Positions 15,912 through 25,368 of a stretch of DNA of 64,000 nucleotides are shown here, piece by piece. Origin of the DNA: an uncultured Bacilli bacterium (lineage in GTDB: Bacteria; Bacillota_I; Bacilli_A; RF39; UBA660); contig CAKOXX010000001.1 of NCBI GenBank assembly GCA_934130405.1, forward strand, positions 62,001-126,000. Direction: 5' to 3'. How positions within the stretch are numbered: the stretch's first letter is position 1; the number at the start of each line of letters is the position of its first letter. The notes beneath the pieces are model-generated. The model saw nothing but the letters and a program-made list of their open reading frames with translations. It had not been told where the DNA came from and did not search any database. A program made the position numbers and the translations under genes.

Positions 15912-18518
15912 TTATTTTCTATCTAAAATAGCATCTATTGGTTTCATTTTTGTGACTCTTTTAATTGGCATAATACTTGCAAAAATAGAAATTACTAACA
16001 TAATAACTCCAACACCAATCATTTGTAAAAGACCAAAATGCATAATATCAACCTGAGTATTAAGAGTACGAATGATACCAGAGTTAACAGAAATTACTAT
16101 TTCTGGAATGAATATAAATGATAGTACTAAACAAATAATCATTAGCATTAAAACTTCATAAATAAATATTTTCAAAATATCCATTCTTTTACAACCAATT
16201 GCTCTTAAGATTCCTATTTCTTTTTTGCGATATTTTATACTATTAGTTATAAAATTCATAAGTATAATAACTGAAAAAATAAAGAAGAATATCGTTCCAT
16301 ACTTACCAATAAGTTTAAGTAAAGCTGAAACTCCAATATTTATTATCAACTCTTTAGAATATTCACTACTTGATATTACATTACTATTAGTTATCGGATA
16401 ATATTTAATTATATTCTGTAAGTCAGTGACTTTATCAACCTTGGTATATACCCTTTCTAATTTTAAATTATCAGTAATTAATTTACTCATTACTTCTTTA
16501 CTGTAATAAATAAAATTAAAATCCAACTTATCATCAATAACACCTACTATGTCGTATTCAGTAAAATTTATTAAATCGTAATATAATTTATTATTATTTA
16601 TACCTGATTTAACTTTCTTACCAATTATACCATTACTTTTTAAATAATTTTCTAAAAAAGCTTGTTGATTAACATTTTCTGTATTTTCTAAATACTCTTC
16701 TAATTTTTTTTCATAATCACCATTAGTAATAGCATTTAAAGTATTTAGATTTATAACTATTTCATTACTATTCAAACTATTTTTCTTAATTAAACCAGAA
16801 GATGTATAAACATCTATATCTTTATTTATATAACCAAATTCATTAATCAAATATTCTTTATCATTATAAATAATCTTTGATAAAGAGTTAGATACATTTT
16901 CTTCTTTAGTTGCTATTCTGGTTATAAAGTCATTAGTAACATATACTCGTGATAAGAAAGAATCGCCATCCTTTATTAAATCATTGTATTGTTTATCAAG
17001 AAGAGACGAATCACTATTATTACTTAAATCCCAATAAGTAGCAGTCTTAGTCTTTTTAAGCTGATCGTACTTTTCTAAATATTTACTATAATCAACTATC
17101 CCTGTTACCTTTACATACATCATATCGCCAAAATTTAAATATAAACCATCTTTTATAATCTGTTCATATGATAACGGTTTATAAACAGTACTAGTACTTG
17201 CATTTTTAGTAGTTTTACTATCTATCCCTGCATATATAATTTGGTCTGCTATAAAACTATTTATAACAATCTCATCATCGTTAACTGGCTTAGTTCCTAT
17301 CAAATTATAATCGTTAAACAATTGTTCATTATATTTAACAAGTTTAATTGTTTTAGCTGTAGGAGTGTTACCAATATAGAAATAAAGCATTGCACTATCA
17401 CCTGCTGCTGATGAGTAAGTCCACTCTAAATTACTAAAGTTATTAGTGACAGAATACTCTTCATTCCAAACTAGACCTGTTTTTTTATTAGCTTCAGTTA
17501 CAAAGTTTTGATCTAATTCAAGTGTTTCTGGCAAAACCACTACATCGGAACCAAAAGCACTTTTCAACTGGTTTATCATTACTTTTTCATAATCAAGGTT
17601 ACTTTTATACTTCGTTAGATAAACTTCTGTACTACCATTTTTCTCAAATGTTTTTAGATATGCATCATTAATATCAAAATCCAAACAAGAAATACTAGTC
17701 CAAAAGCAAATTAAACATAGAGTAATAAGTACAACTGAAAATAAAAGTCTAAATTTCTTATGAAATAAATTTCCAAGTCCCATTTTCATTGTGTAAAAGA
17801 ACGGAAGTTTTGCATCTACTAACACAAATTTGCTTTTATTTTCTATTTTTTCAGTATTATCATCAGAAATAATTAAACCATCCTCTATTCTTACTGTTCT
17901 ATCAGCATATTTTCTAGCAGATTCTTCATCATGAGAAACAATAACTATTAATTTATCTTTTGACAATTTTTTTAAGATTTCAAAGATTTGTCTTGAAGTT
18001 TCCTTATCTAAATTTCCTGTTGGTTCATCAGCAAGAATAATTTCTGGATTCTTAATAAGAGCTCTTGCAATAGCTATTCTTTGTTTTTGTCCTCCAGATA
18101 GCTCATTTGTTTTTCTTTTAGAAAGTCCTTCTAATTCAACTAATTTTAATACTTCACTAATTTCCTTATTACTACACTTCTTGTGTTGCAACTCCATAGC
18201 AAGCTTTATATTATCTTCAACAGTATAGTTATCAAGGAGATTATACTCTTGAAACACAAAACCCATATAAGTGTTTCGATATGCATCCCAATTTTTTTCT
18301 GTAAAAGTCTTAGTAGATTTACCATTGATAATTAAATCACCACTAGTATAATTATCTAATCCTCCCAATATATTTAGAAGTGTCGATTTACCAGAACCAC
18401 TTTTTCCTAAAATAAAAGTTATTCCTCTTTCACCAAGTTTAAGATTTATTCCTTTTAACACTTCAGTTGTGACTTTTTGATTCTTATAATTTTTCTTAAT
18501 ATTTTTTAATTCTATCAT
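15912..18518 (-). CDS. ABC transporter, ATPase fused to FtsX/MacB-type permease
   Basis: 868 residues from the ATG at 18518; an upstream in-frame TTG is less likely because MIELKNIKKNY is the usual start of such ATPases. The N-terminal 230 residues are a complete LolD/MacB-type ATPase: Walker A GKSGSGKST, Q-loop VFQEYNLLD, signature LSGGQKQRIA, Walker B ILADEPTGNLD and H-loop SHD. A membrane segment follows near 265-285, then a large extracytoplasmic domain of about 440 residues, and three C-terminal segments ending MKPIDAILDRK, as in FtsX permeases. Fused forms of this kind act in antimicrobial peptide resistance or lipoprotein/peptide export. The substrate cannot be told. Confidence 0.88.
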   Translation of the reverse strand: MIELKNIKKNYKNQKVTTEVLKGINLKLGERGITFILGKSGSGKSTLLNILGGLDNYTSGDLIINGKSTKTFTEKNWDAYRNTYMGFVFQEYNLLDNYTVEDNIKLAMELQHKKCSNKEISEVLKLVELEGLSKRKTNELSGGQKQRIAIARALIKNPEIILADEPTGNLDKETSRQIFEILKKLSKDKLIVIVSHDEESARKYADRTVRIEDGLIISDDNTEKIENKSKFVLVDAKLPFFYTMKMGLGNLFHKKFRLLFSVVLITLCLICFWTSISCLDFDINDAYLKTFEKNGSTEVYLTKYKSNLDYEKVMINQLKSAFGSDVVVLPETLELDQNFVTEANKKTGLVWNEEYSVTNNFSNLEWTYSSAAGDSAMLYFYIGNTPTAKTIKLVKYNEQLFNDYNLIGTKPVNDDEIVINSFIADQIIYAGIDSKTTKNASTSTVYKPLSYEQIIKDGLYLNFGDMMYVKVTGIVDYSKYLEKYDQLKKTKTATYWDLSNNSDSSLLDKQYNDLIKDGDSFLSRVYVTNDFITRIATKEENVSNSLSKIIYNDKEYLINEFGYINKDIDVYTSSGLIKKNSLNSNEIVINLNTLNAITNGDYEKKLEEYLENTENVNQQAFLENYLKSNGIIGKKVKSGINNNKLYYDLINFTEYDIVGVIDDKLDFNFIYYSKEVMSKLITDNLKLERVYTKVDKVTDLQNIIKYYPITNSNVISSSEYSKELIINIGVSALLKLIGKYGTIFFFIFSVIILMNFITNSIKYRKKEIGILRAIGCKRMDILKIFIYEVLMLMIICLVLSFIFIPEIVISVNSGIIRTLNTQVDIMHFGLLQMIGVGVIMLVISIFASIMPIKRVTKMKPIDAILDRK

Positions 18519-18604
18519 ACATTTATACTCAATAAAGATATACAAGTCATAAAGACTTAATAGTAAAGCTGTATATTTTATCCCTCTCTATAATACTCAA
18601 TCTT

Positions 18605-18632
18605 AGTATAACATTATCTAAATAATTGTTAA
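18605..18632 (-). promoter_or_regulatory. Possible promoter of the ABC transporter gene
   Basis: TTAACA and TATACT with a 16-bp spacer on the minus strand, about 85 nt before the chosen ATG. Plausible but not unique in this AT-rich stretch. Confidence 0.35.
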
Positions 18633-18658
18633 AGAATGAATTATTGGAGGTTCTATTT

Positions 18659-18742
18659 TTAAAAATTATTATTTAAAATGAACGAATTGGTTGATGAACC
18701 TGGTCCTGGGGTAGTTTCAACTGATGATTTTAGATAAAAAGT
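18659..18742 (-). pseudogene. Relic of a surface-protein family C-terminus
   Basis: The minus strand reads FYLKSSVETTPGPGSS then TNSFIL and a stop, matching the ending VYLKSTI.I.SGTGSSTDPFIL of members A, C and D. Only this last 25-codon stretch survives. Upstream it runs within 16 nt into the end of mgtC, with no start or leader. It shows that a further family copy once lay between mgtC and the ABC transporter gene. Confidence 0.8.
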
Positions 18743-18757
18743 CGAAAAAAAGTCATA

Positions 18758-19477
18758 TTAAATATCTTCTTCATCTAGTAACGTTTCGACATCTTTAGTA
18801 TCAGATATTTTCTTCCATCCAGAAGAAGTAATACCTGGCTCTATTACTATTCTGTTGACAAGTTCTTCTAGTAAAGAAGTGCCATCTCTAGGAATATTAA
18901 AAGTCGCATACATTCTAAGTTTTCCATCCTCTAAATCAGTTGTATCAACACTAACTAAACTAGCTTCCGTGTTATTAGTACTTTGACTGATTAAAGTTCT
19001 TATTAAAAATTCTTGTTCTTCATTAGTTACTACTCTAAGTCGATACTTATCAAATTGTGTTTTTTCTAAATGCTTTAAGTTAAGTTTTCTAGTAATATTT
19101 CTTAAAACAACATTAGCTAGCAGAATAAATAACGTTCCTACTAAAGCTTCAAGAAGAAAACCAGCAGCACAAAGTGTACCAATGGCAGCATCACACCACA
19201 AAGTAGCAGCAGTATCTAGTCCCTTGATATTTCCTTTATCTTTTAAAATAACACCAGCTCCTAAGAAACCAATACCTGATACAACCTGTGCTGCTATTCG
19301 TGAAACGTCTTTGGCATTAGTAAGAAGTGAAAAACTAACAAAGAGAAAAGAACCAAGACATACTAAAACATTTGTCCTTAGACCAATTACTCTTCTTCGC
19401 CATTGTCTTTCTAGACCAATTGCAAACCCTAATGCAAAAGTCACAATAATTCTTAATAAAAAATCTTGATAAACCAT
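18758..19477 (-). CDS. MgtC/SapB-family membrane protein
   Basis: 239 residues. Four membrane segments in the first 125 residues carry family signatures: GLERQWRRR near 21-29, GLRTNVLVCLGS, SGIGFLGAGVILK and GLDTAATLWCDAAIGTLCAAG. The soluble C-terminus (about 145-225) resembles the ACT-like domain of MgtC proteins. Relatives are linked to Mg2+ homeostasis, membrane potential and acid stress; the true activity is unsettled. The ATG lies 2 nt after the stop of the acyltransferase gene, whose end supplies the ribosome binding site GAGGAG, so it is the last gene of a four-gene lipid operon. Confidence 0.88.
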   Translation of the reverse strand: MVYQDFLLRIIVTFALGFAIGLERQWRRRVIGLRTNVLVCLGSFLFVSFSLLTNAKDVSRIAAQVVSGIGFLGAGVILKDKGNIKGLDTAATLWCDAAIGTLCAAGFLLEALVGTLFILLANVVLRNITRKLNLKHLEKTQFDKYRLRVVTNEEQEFLIRTLISQSTNNTEASLVSVDTTDLEDGKLRMYATFNIPRDGTSLLEELVNRIVIEPGITSSGWKKISDTKDVETLLDEEDI

Positions 19478-19479
19478 TT

Positions 19480-20091
19480 CTATTTCTCCTCTTCTTCTAA
19501 ATTTTGTTTCATTAAACTTTCTACTTCTTGATAAAGTTTATTATTTGCTTCTTCTAAATCCATATCCCCTACTTTAAAAGGCGTACCATATCTAATAGTT
19601 AAATTTTTACTTCTAAATTTATAGTCACCTGTTAGGCCAAAAGGAACAATAGTAGCATTAGTCTTTTTAGCCATTGATACTGTTCCAAATTTAAATGGTA
19701 AAAGAAAAACATCTTTTGTTTTATTTCTTGTTCCTTCGGGGAAAAGACCAATAGCACCATCATTTCTTAAAACACTTAAAGCTTTTTCCGTAGCATTATG
19801 GTCTTTAATACTTCTATCAACAGGAATACAACCGACTAGTTTGAAAAACCAAGCCATTTTGCCATCAAAGTATTCTTTCTTTGCCATATAGTGAATTACT
19901 CTTTTAGTAGCCATTATAGTTAAGCATTGATCATAGACATGTTTATGGTTACCTACTATTAAGATAGGTCCTTCCTTAGGAATAACTTCTTTATTAATAA
20001 TTTTCGGATTATAATAAATTCGAAATAATACACGCATAAGTGGAGTAAGTAAACGATAACCTATTTCTCCTTTAACTCTTTTCTTCTTCAT
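19480..20091 (-). CDS. PlsC-type 1-acylglycerol-3-phosphate acyltransferase (copy 1)
   Basis: 203 residues, typical for PlsC. The catalytic HX4D motif appears as NHKHVYD near 48-54, with the substrate motif FPEGTR near 120 and the VPFGLTG block near 153. It transfers an acyl chain to position 2 of lysophosphatidic acid or a related acceptor at the inner membrane face. The gene overlaps the end of the acyl-CoA ligase gene by 20 nt. A second PlsC paralogue lies upstream in the same operon, so one of the two may use a different acceptor. Nothing in the sequence decides which is the housekeeping enzyme. Confidence 0.88.
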   Translation of the reverse strand: MKKKRVKGEIGYRLLTPLMRVLFRIYYNPKIINKEVIPKEGPILIVGNHKHVYDQCLTIMATKRVIHYMAKKEYFDGKMAWFFKLVGCIPVDRSIKDHNATEKALSVLRNDGAIGLFPEGTRNKTKDVFLLPFKFGTVSMAKKTNATIVPFGLTGDYKFRSKNLTIRYGTPFKVGDMDLEEANNKLYQEVESLMKQNLEEEEK

Positions 20092-21844
20092 CTTTTTCTT
20101 TCTTCCTTAACTTATTATTTTCTTCTTGAAGTTTTCGAAAATCGACTTTTCCAACCATGGTTCTTGGAAGAGACTTTCTAAATTCAAATTCATACACTTT
20201 AGCATAGCGTGGTAAATTCTTAGCACACAATTCTTTTAATTCTTTAACTAGTTCTTCCGTTTCCCTATAACCTTTATTTAAAACGATATAAGCTTTTGGT
20301 ACTTCTTGTTTATAAGGATGAGGAATTCCTACTACACTCGATAGCATTACAGCTTGATGCTTTTCTAAAACTTCTTCGATTTGAACTGGATAAACATTAT
20401 AGCCAGAAGTAACGATTAGTCTTTTTAATCTACCAGTATATTTGATAAAACCATTTTTATCCATTACACCCAAGTCACCAGAATGTAACCAGACATTACC
20501 ATCGCTATGAATATGCAAGGCGGCATTAGTTTCTTTTTCATTATTATAGTAACCAAGCATTACATTTGGTCCACTGATACAAATTTCTCCTTCACTACCA
20601 TAAGGGACTTCTTGATCTGAGTTATCAAAAATACCAATATATGCTCCAGGGAAAGGTATACCGATAGAACCATATTCTAAAACATTTTTAAAACCTAAAC
20701 AAACAGCTGCTAAACATTCACTCATTCCATAGCCTTGAACAATTCTAGTATCAGCACCATGGTCACTTAGAAATTTATTAATCTTTTTCTCAAGACTAAG
20801 ACTTAAGGTATCTCCTCCTGATATAATATATTTTATATAATTAAGTTTAATTTTGTCTTTACGGTCACTTTTCATCATTGCTTCAAATAAAGTCGGAACT
20901 CCAATCACAAACTCTGGTTTATGCCTCATCAAAATTTTATCAAATTCATCAGCTTTAAATTGTGGAATTAAAATACATTCTGCTCCCACACATAAAGGAG
21001 TATAAACACAAACACCAAGACCAAAGCCATGAAAGATAGGCATAATTGATAAGCACTTATCTCCTACCGTTAACTCATCAAAAACAATTTTAGCTTGTTC
21101 TGTTAAAGCGATAAAATTTCCATTGGATAAAACTATTGCTTTTGGAGTACCTGTTGAACCACCACTATGAAGCATAACAGCAGGTGAATTTTTACGTCCA
21201 AGAAAATGATAATCACTCTTATAATTTAAACCACTATTTAAAAATTTATCCCAAAAGATATATTTACTATTGTTTTTAGGTAATTTAGTTTTAAGACCAA
21301 TCGATAAGTTATAACCAAGTTTCGTAAAGAAAGGCATAGAATCACTTGGTCTTACAATTATAACTTTATAAACATCTGTTCTTTCAATAACAGCTTTTAA
21401 TTTATCATAATCCATATCAATTAGAATTAACATAACACTACCAGTATTAATAAGGTCTTCTTTGATTTCATTTTCACTTGCTAACGGATGAATCATATTA
21501 GAAATAGCCCCAATCTTATTTAAAGCTAAAAAAGAAATTATTCCCTCTGGAGTATTTGGCATACAGATAGTTACAACATCATTTTTTCTAATACCATAAC
21601 TTAGAAAAGAATTAGCACATAAATCAACCTTTTCTAGTAATTCTTTATAAGTTGTCTTTGCTCCAAAATAATCAAAAGCATTCTTATTGGCATACTTTTT
21701 CATATTTCTTTTAAAATTATCATAAAGCGAAATGTCTGGAATATAAAGATTCATATCTTTCTTTTGATAGTATTTACTCCAAGGAGCATTTGGTTTCTTT
21801 TTAAAACCTAAAAATCTAAAAAATTTCATATCTAATATACTCAT
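20072..21844 (-). CDS. AMP-forming long-chain acyl-CoA/acyl-ACP ligase family protein
   Basis: 590 residues of the ANL superfamily. The P-loop is LHSGGSTGTPKAI near 225, followed by YGMSE (about 365), the hinge aspartate region WLHSGDLG, RLKRLIVTSGYNVYP and the catalytic Lys within PRTMVGKVDFR near the end. The opening KYYQKKDMNLYIPDISLYDNF is typical of fatty-acid ligases. Placement between two plsC-type genes suggests activation of fatty acids, perhaps exogenous ones, for phospholipid synthesis. It overlaps its upstream neighbour as ATGA and its downstream neighbour by 20 nt, indicating tight coupling. Confidence 0.85.
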   Translation of the reverse strand: MSILDMKFFRFLGFKKKPNAPWSKYYQKKDMNLYIPDISLYDNFKRNMKKYANKNAFDYFGAKTTYKELLEKVDLCANSFLSYGIRKNDVVTICMPNTPEGIISFLALNKIGAISNMIHPLASENEIKEDLINTGSVMLILIDMDYDKLKAVIERTDVYKVIIVRPSDSMPFFTKLGYNLSIGLKTKLPKNNSKYIFWDKFLNSGLNYKSDYHFLGRKNSPAVMLHSGGSTGTPKAIVLSNGNFIALTEQAKIVFDELTVGDKCLSIMPIFHGFGLGVCVYTPLCVGAECILIPQFKADEFDKILMRHKPEFVIGVPTLFEAMMKSDRKDKIKLNYIKYIISGGDTLSLSLEKKINKFLSDHGADTRIVQGYGMSECLAAVCLGFKNVLEYGSIGIPFPGAYIGIFDNSDQEVPYGSEGEICISGPNVMLGYYNNEKETNAALHIHSDGNVWLHSGDLGVMDKNGFIKYTGRLKRLIVTSGYNVYPVQIEEVLEKHQAVMLSSVVGIPHPYKQEVPKAYIVLNKGYRETEELVKELKELCAKNLPRYAKVYEFEFRKSLPRTMVGKVDFRKLQEENNKLRKKEKDEEEKS

Positions 21845-22425
21845 TTACTAACCTTCTTTCGTTTTAGTTCATTTCCAATAAAGTTCCTTAATCTATCATT
21901 TTCAAGTGTTAAGTCTTCTTTAACTTTATAAGGCGAATAAAATTCAATTACTACACTTTTTCTAAACAATTTATATTTACCCGTTATGGTAAAAGGTACT
22001 AATAAAGTATCAGTGTCTTGTGCCATTTTAACAGCACCAATTTTGAAAGGAATAGTAACTTCTTCTGTTCGATTAATGGTTCCTTCCGGGAAAATACCAA
22101 TTACTTTTTCGTTAAGTAATTCCTCCTCTGCTGTCTTTAAGGCATTCTTATCGTGAATCTTTCTATTAACAGGAATAATTCCCATACTTCTAAATAAAAG
22201 GCCTTTAATTCCTTTGGCTAAACTATCTTTTGCTAAAAAGTGAATAGTTTTATTAGTAGAAGACATTAATAAAAGTGGGTCTAAATAACTAGTGTGATTA
22301 CCTGCTAAGATAAAGTTAACATCTGTTGGAATAAGTTCAGTACCAATATATGTCGGACGAACAAATATTTTCATAAATACTTTTATTAATGGTCTTGTTA
22401 TTCTATATAAGATTACATCTTTCAT
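21841..22425 (-). CDS. PlsC-type 1-acylglycerol-3-phosphate acyltransferase (copy 2)
   Basis: 194 residues with HX4D as NHTSYLD near 43-49, FPEGTINRTEE near 116 and VPFTITGKYK near 143. It is related to but clearly diverged from copy 1. First gene of the four-gene lipid operon (this gene, ligase, copy 1, mgtC). The start ATG at 22425 follows AAAGGATAAGAAATTA, an acceptable ribosome binding site. The protein should sit at the cytoplasmic face of the membrane. Confidence 0.85.
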   Translation of the reverse strand: MKDVILYRITRPLIKVFMKIFVRPTYIGTELIPTDVNFILAGNHTSYLDPLLLMSSTNKTIHFLAKDSLAKGIKGLLFRSMGIIPVNRKIHDKNALKTAEEELLNEKVIGIFPEGTINRTEEVTIPFKIGAVKMAQDTDTLLVPFTITGKYKLFRKSVVIEFYSPYKVKEDLTLENDRLRNFIGNELKRKKVSK

Positions 22426-22480
22426 TAATTTCTTATCCTTTCATACTAATAATTATACTACAAATAATTTTAGAGTATAG

Positions 22481-22528
22481 AAAAAAGTAGCAATTAAAGA
22501 AATACTATTTTCGTTTTGCTACTTTTTG
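22481..22528 (-). terminator. Terminator of the unknown gene at 22.5 kb
   Basis: Stem AAAAGTAGCAA / TTGCTACTTTT overlaps the last codons of the gene, followed on the minus strand by TTTTTT. The loop is about 22 nt. Confidence 0.55.
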
Positions 22529-23197
22529 ATAAAGTTTTAAAGCTTCTTGATTATTCTTAATAATATTTATCTCACCGATTACTTCTTGTGATAAAAGATT
22601 CTTATTATAAGTTAACATATATTCCTGTTCTTTTTTAAACTGACTCATCGCTTGCTTTTTACTAGTAAAATATGGTTGATTTAAGAAATGATTTTTACTA
22701 CTTTCTGCTAGATAGTTATGAAACTTTCGCATATTAACTGCTGTTTCTAAAGCATCATAAGCACTAACTTCTCCACTTCTTAGTCTTTGAAGTAAACTAT
22801 TTGTTCTTTTCTTATATCCTTTTGCTAGTCTAGTACTAATATAATTTACTAACGCTAATTCACTAAGTGAAAGGTTATCAAGTTCTTCTTTATAAGTTTC
22901 TTCATCATCATATTCCACATAAGCTAATTTAGAGTAAATTATATCAAGCATATTACTAAGTGAATGTTCACCTACAAAGGCACAATTTTTTCCATCATTC
23001 AAATTTTCTTTAATAGTATGTCTTTCAAAAGTTAACAACATCTTAGCTTGAGTCTTATTAAGATGATAATCTTTTTTAAGTCTTTTACCAATTTCCTTAT
23101 TTATTTTAAATTTTAATATTTTTGAATTATTAACGCTATATTTAAGATGTATCAGTTGTGATATTGGTCTTATATTTAAATTTTCTATTTTTTGCAT
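22505..23197 (-). CDS. Unknown basic helical protein
   Basis: 230 residues, not recognised. There is no signal peptide or membrane segment. The protein is Lys-rich and predicted mostly helical, with stretches such as KRLKKDYHLNKTQAKMLLTFERHT (35-60), a duplicated acidic patch EYDDEETYKEELDNLSLSELALVNY and a basic C-terminus. TAKM-type helices recall an HTH-like segment around 40-60, but I would not call a domain. It has its own terminator and no evident partner. Coding nature is supported by length, composition like its neighbours and a clean ATG. Confidence 0.6.
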   Translation of the reverse strand: MQKIENLNIRPISQLIHLKYSVNNSKILKFKINKEIGKRLKKDYHLNKTQAKMLLTFERHTIKENLNDGKNCAFVGEHSLSNMLDIIYSKLAYVEYDDEETYKEELDNLSLSELALVNYISTRLAKGYKKRTNSLLQRLRSGEVSAYDALETAVNMRKFHNYLAESSKNHFLNQPYFTSKKQAMSQFKKEQEYMLTYNKNLLSQEVIGEINIIKNNQEALKLYQKVAKRK

Positions 23198-23266
23198 TTT
23201 CTAACTCCTTGCTATTAACTATTATATTTTATGTTACTACTAGTGTCAAACAAATGAGAGAAAAAT

Positions 23267-25240
23267 TTAGTGTTCATCAATATATTCTTTTATTAATAAA
23301 GCTGTATCTTCTACTCCTAAATGATCAACATTAAGAGCTAAATCATAATTAGCCAAATTATACCAATCTCTTTCTGTATAATATTTGTAGTGTTTAGCTC
23401 GTTCATTATTAACCTTTTTAATTTCTTTAATAGCTTGGTCTTCTTTGATTCCATAGTACTTAACAGCTCGATTAACTTTATCTTGATCACTACTATATAA
23501 GAATATTTTTAATGTATCTTTATTATCTTTTAAAATATAATCAGCACATCTACCAACAATAATACAAGATTCTTTGGCTGCTAAGTCTTGAATCACTTTA
23601 CTTTCAGCAATAAAGATTTTGTCATCATTATTATCGCTATATTTGAAAGATGCAAGCTTTTGGTCATTTTCACTAACATACTCTTTAGATAGACCTGTCT
23701 TCTTACTAATCATATTGATTAAATTTTTATCGTAAAATTTAAGGCCTGTTTCTTTAGCAAGTAATTCTCCAACATAATGACCACCACTACCATATTCACG
23801 AGAAATGGTAACTACTATTTTCTTACCATTATAAGTTGTGTCACTTTGTGTATCAGTGGTATCAACTAAAATATTTTTCTTAGATAATTTTCGATATTCA
23901 GAATAGAAAATAATTATTGCAATAAAGAAAGTAATTGTATCAGCGATTGGTCCAGCATTTAAAACACCATAAATTCCTTTATGTAAGTAATTAGCCATAA
24001 AACAAGCGATTGGAATAAATAAAATTATTTGTCTAATAAATGACACCATTGTAGCTTTCTTAACATTTCCTAAAGATTGCACCACAATAGAAGTTGTCAT
24101 TTCTAAGAAGTTAAGTCCCATAACTAATAAGAAAGAGTGACATATTAAAACAGCAAACTCTAAAAATAATTTATAGTTAGGGTCACTATTTGCTATAAAG
24201 ATACTTACCATTTGACGTGGGAATAAGTAAAAAATTATATTAAATACTAAACCTACTACCAAGTTTACTACTAAAACCTTTCTTAATGCTTCTTTAACTC
24301 TATCGTATTTACCAGCACCATAATTAAAACCAATTATTGGTTGGGCACCAATAGATATACCTAAAATAGTTGATATATAAAGACTATTTATTTTAGAAAT
24401 AACTCCATACACAGATAAAGGAATATCTGCTCCATATTTAGTTGCTGCTCCATATCTAGTCATCATATTATTCATAAAGACAAATAAAGCTAATACAGTT
24501 ATTTGAGTAATAAATGATGATAAACCAAGTCCTAAAGTTCTAAAGATACTCTTATCAAGTTTAAATGAGTCTTTTGTTAGTTTAACAGACTTAACCCGTT
24601 TCAAATACATAATAGCCATTACAAAGGAAACTATTTGACCGATTACTGTAGCAATAGCTCCTCCTTTTACACCCATATTAAATGTAAAGATAAAGATAGG
24701 GTCTAAAATAATATTTAAAATTGCCCCTACTACTAACAAAATCATTGAATATTTAGGGGCACCATCTGCTCTAATAATTTGGGAAAGAGCAGAATAAATT
24801 ATCATAAATGGTGCTCCAAGAATGATTATTCTTCCATAATCTACGGCATATTGATAAACATTTTTCGTACAACCAAAAAAGTAAACTAATTGTGGTAATA
24901 GAAGATAAGATATAACACTTAAAACGATTGCTGAAATAATAGAGATAGTAACAGCATTGCCGATTATTTTACCTCCTTCTTCTTTTTTACCTTCTCCTAA
25001 TTTTAATGATAAGTTAGCACTTGCTCCATTACCAATTAAACCGGCTACTGCATTAAAAATTATTACTAGTGGAAAAATTACATTAGTAGCAGCATTTCCT
25101 AACGTACCCACTCCTTTTCCAATAAAGATTTGATCAACAATATTATAAACTGAATTGATTAACATACTAATTACACAAGGTATGGCAAACGAAATCAATA
25201 GTTTATTAATATTTTCTTTACCAAGATCTACTTTTTTCAT
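23267..25240 (-). CDS. MATE-family transporter fused to a cytidylate-kinase-like domain
   Basis: 657 residues from the ATG at 25240, chosen because GGAAGAGGTG lies 6 nt upstream and MKKVDLGKENINKLL is the normal MATE opening. Residues 1-450 form twelve membrane segments in two halves typical of MATE/NorM drug or polyspecific exporters (AIPCVISMLINSVYNIVDQIFIG, PIIGFNYGAGKYDRVKEALR). After a short linker, residues 470-657 match the cytidylate-kinase-like family 2: VTISREYGSGGHYVGELLAK with P-loop-like GSGG, then IIVGRCADYIL and RAKHYKYYTERDW. The reading frame is continuous, so this is a real fusion. How a nucleotide-kinase-like module serves an exporter is unknown; a regulatory role is inference. 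Confidence 0.88.
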   Translation of the reverse strand: MKKVDLGKENINKLLISFAIPCVISMLINSVYNIVDQIFIGKGVGTLGNAATNVIFPLVIIFNAVAGLIGNGASANLSLKLGEGKKEEGGKIIGNAVTISIISAIVLSVISYLLLPQLVYFFGCTKNVYQYAVDYGRIIILGAPFMIIYSALSQIIRADGAPKYSMILLVVGAILNIILDPIFIFTFNMGVKGGAIATVIGQIVSFVMAIMYLKRVKSVKLTKDSFKLDKSIFRTLGLGLSSFITQITVLALFVFMNNMMTRYGAATKYGADIPLSVYGVISKINSLYISTILGISIGAQPIIGFNYGAGKYDRVKEALRKVLVVNLVVGLVFNIIFYLFPRQMVSIFIANSDPNYKLFLEFAVLICHSFLLVMGLNFLEMTTSIVVQSLGNVKKATMVSFIRQIILFIPIACFMANYLHKGIYGVLNAGPIADTITFFIAIIIFYSEYRKLSKKNILVDTTDTQSDTTYNGKKIVVTISREYGSGGHYVGELLAKETGLKFYDKNLINMISKKTGLSKEYVSENDQKLASFKYSDNNDDKIFIAESKVIQDLAAKESCIIVGRCADYILKDNKDTLKIFLYSSDQDKVNRAVKYYGIKEDQAIKEIKKVNNERAKHYKYYTERDWYNLANYDLALNVDHLGVEDTALLIKEYIDEH

Positions 25241-25334
25241 AAAACACCTCTTCCTTGCTTTTTTCAAGCTTTTACAATATATCATATTTAATTTTTTTTC
25301 GTAAGTAATTTTTTAATTTTTTTGTTTTTCAAAA

Positions 25335-25360
25335 GAAAAAAGACTAAAAATTAGCCTTTA
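25335..25360 (-). terminator. Terminator of the kinase/Hpt operon
   Basis: Minus-strand stem AAAGGCTA / TAGTCTTT with loop ATTTT followed by a T run, directly after the Hpt-REC gene. Confidence 0.7.
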
Positions 25361-25368
25361 CTTATCTA

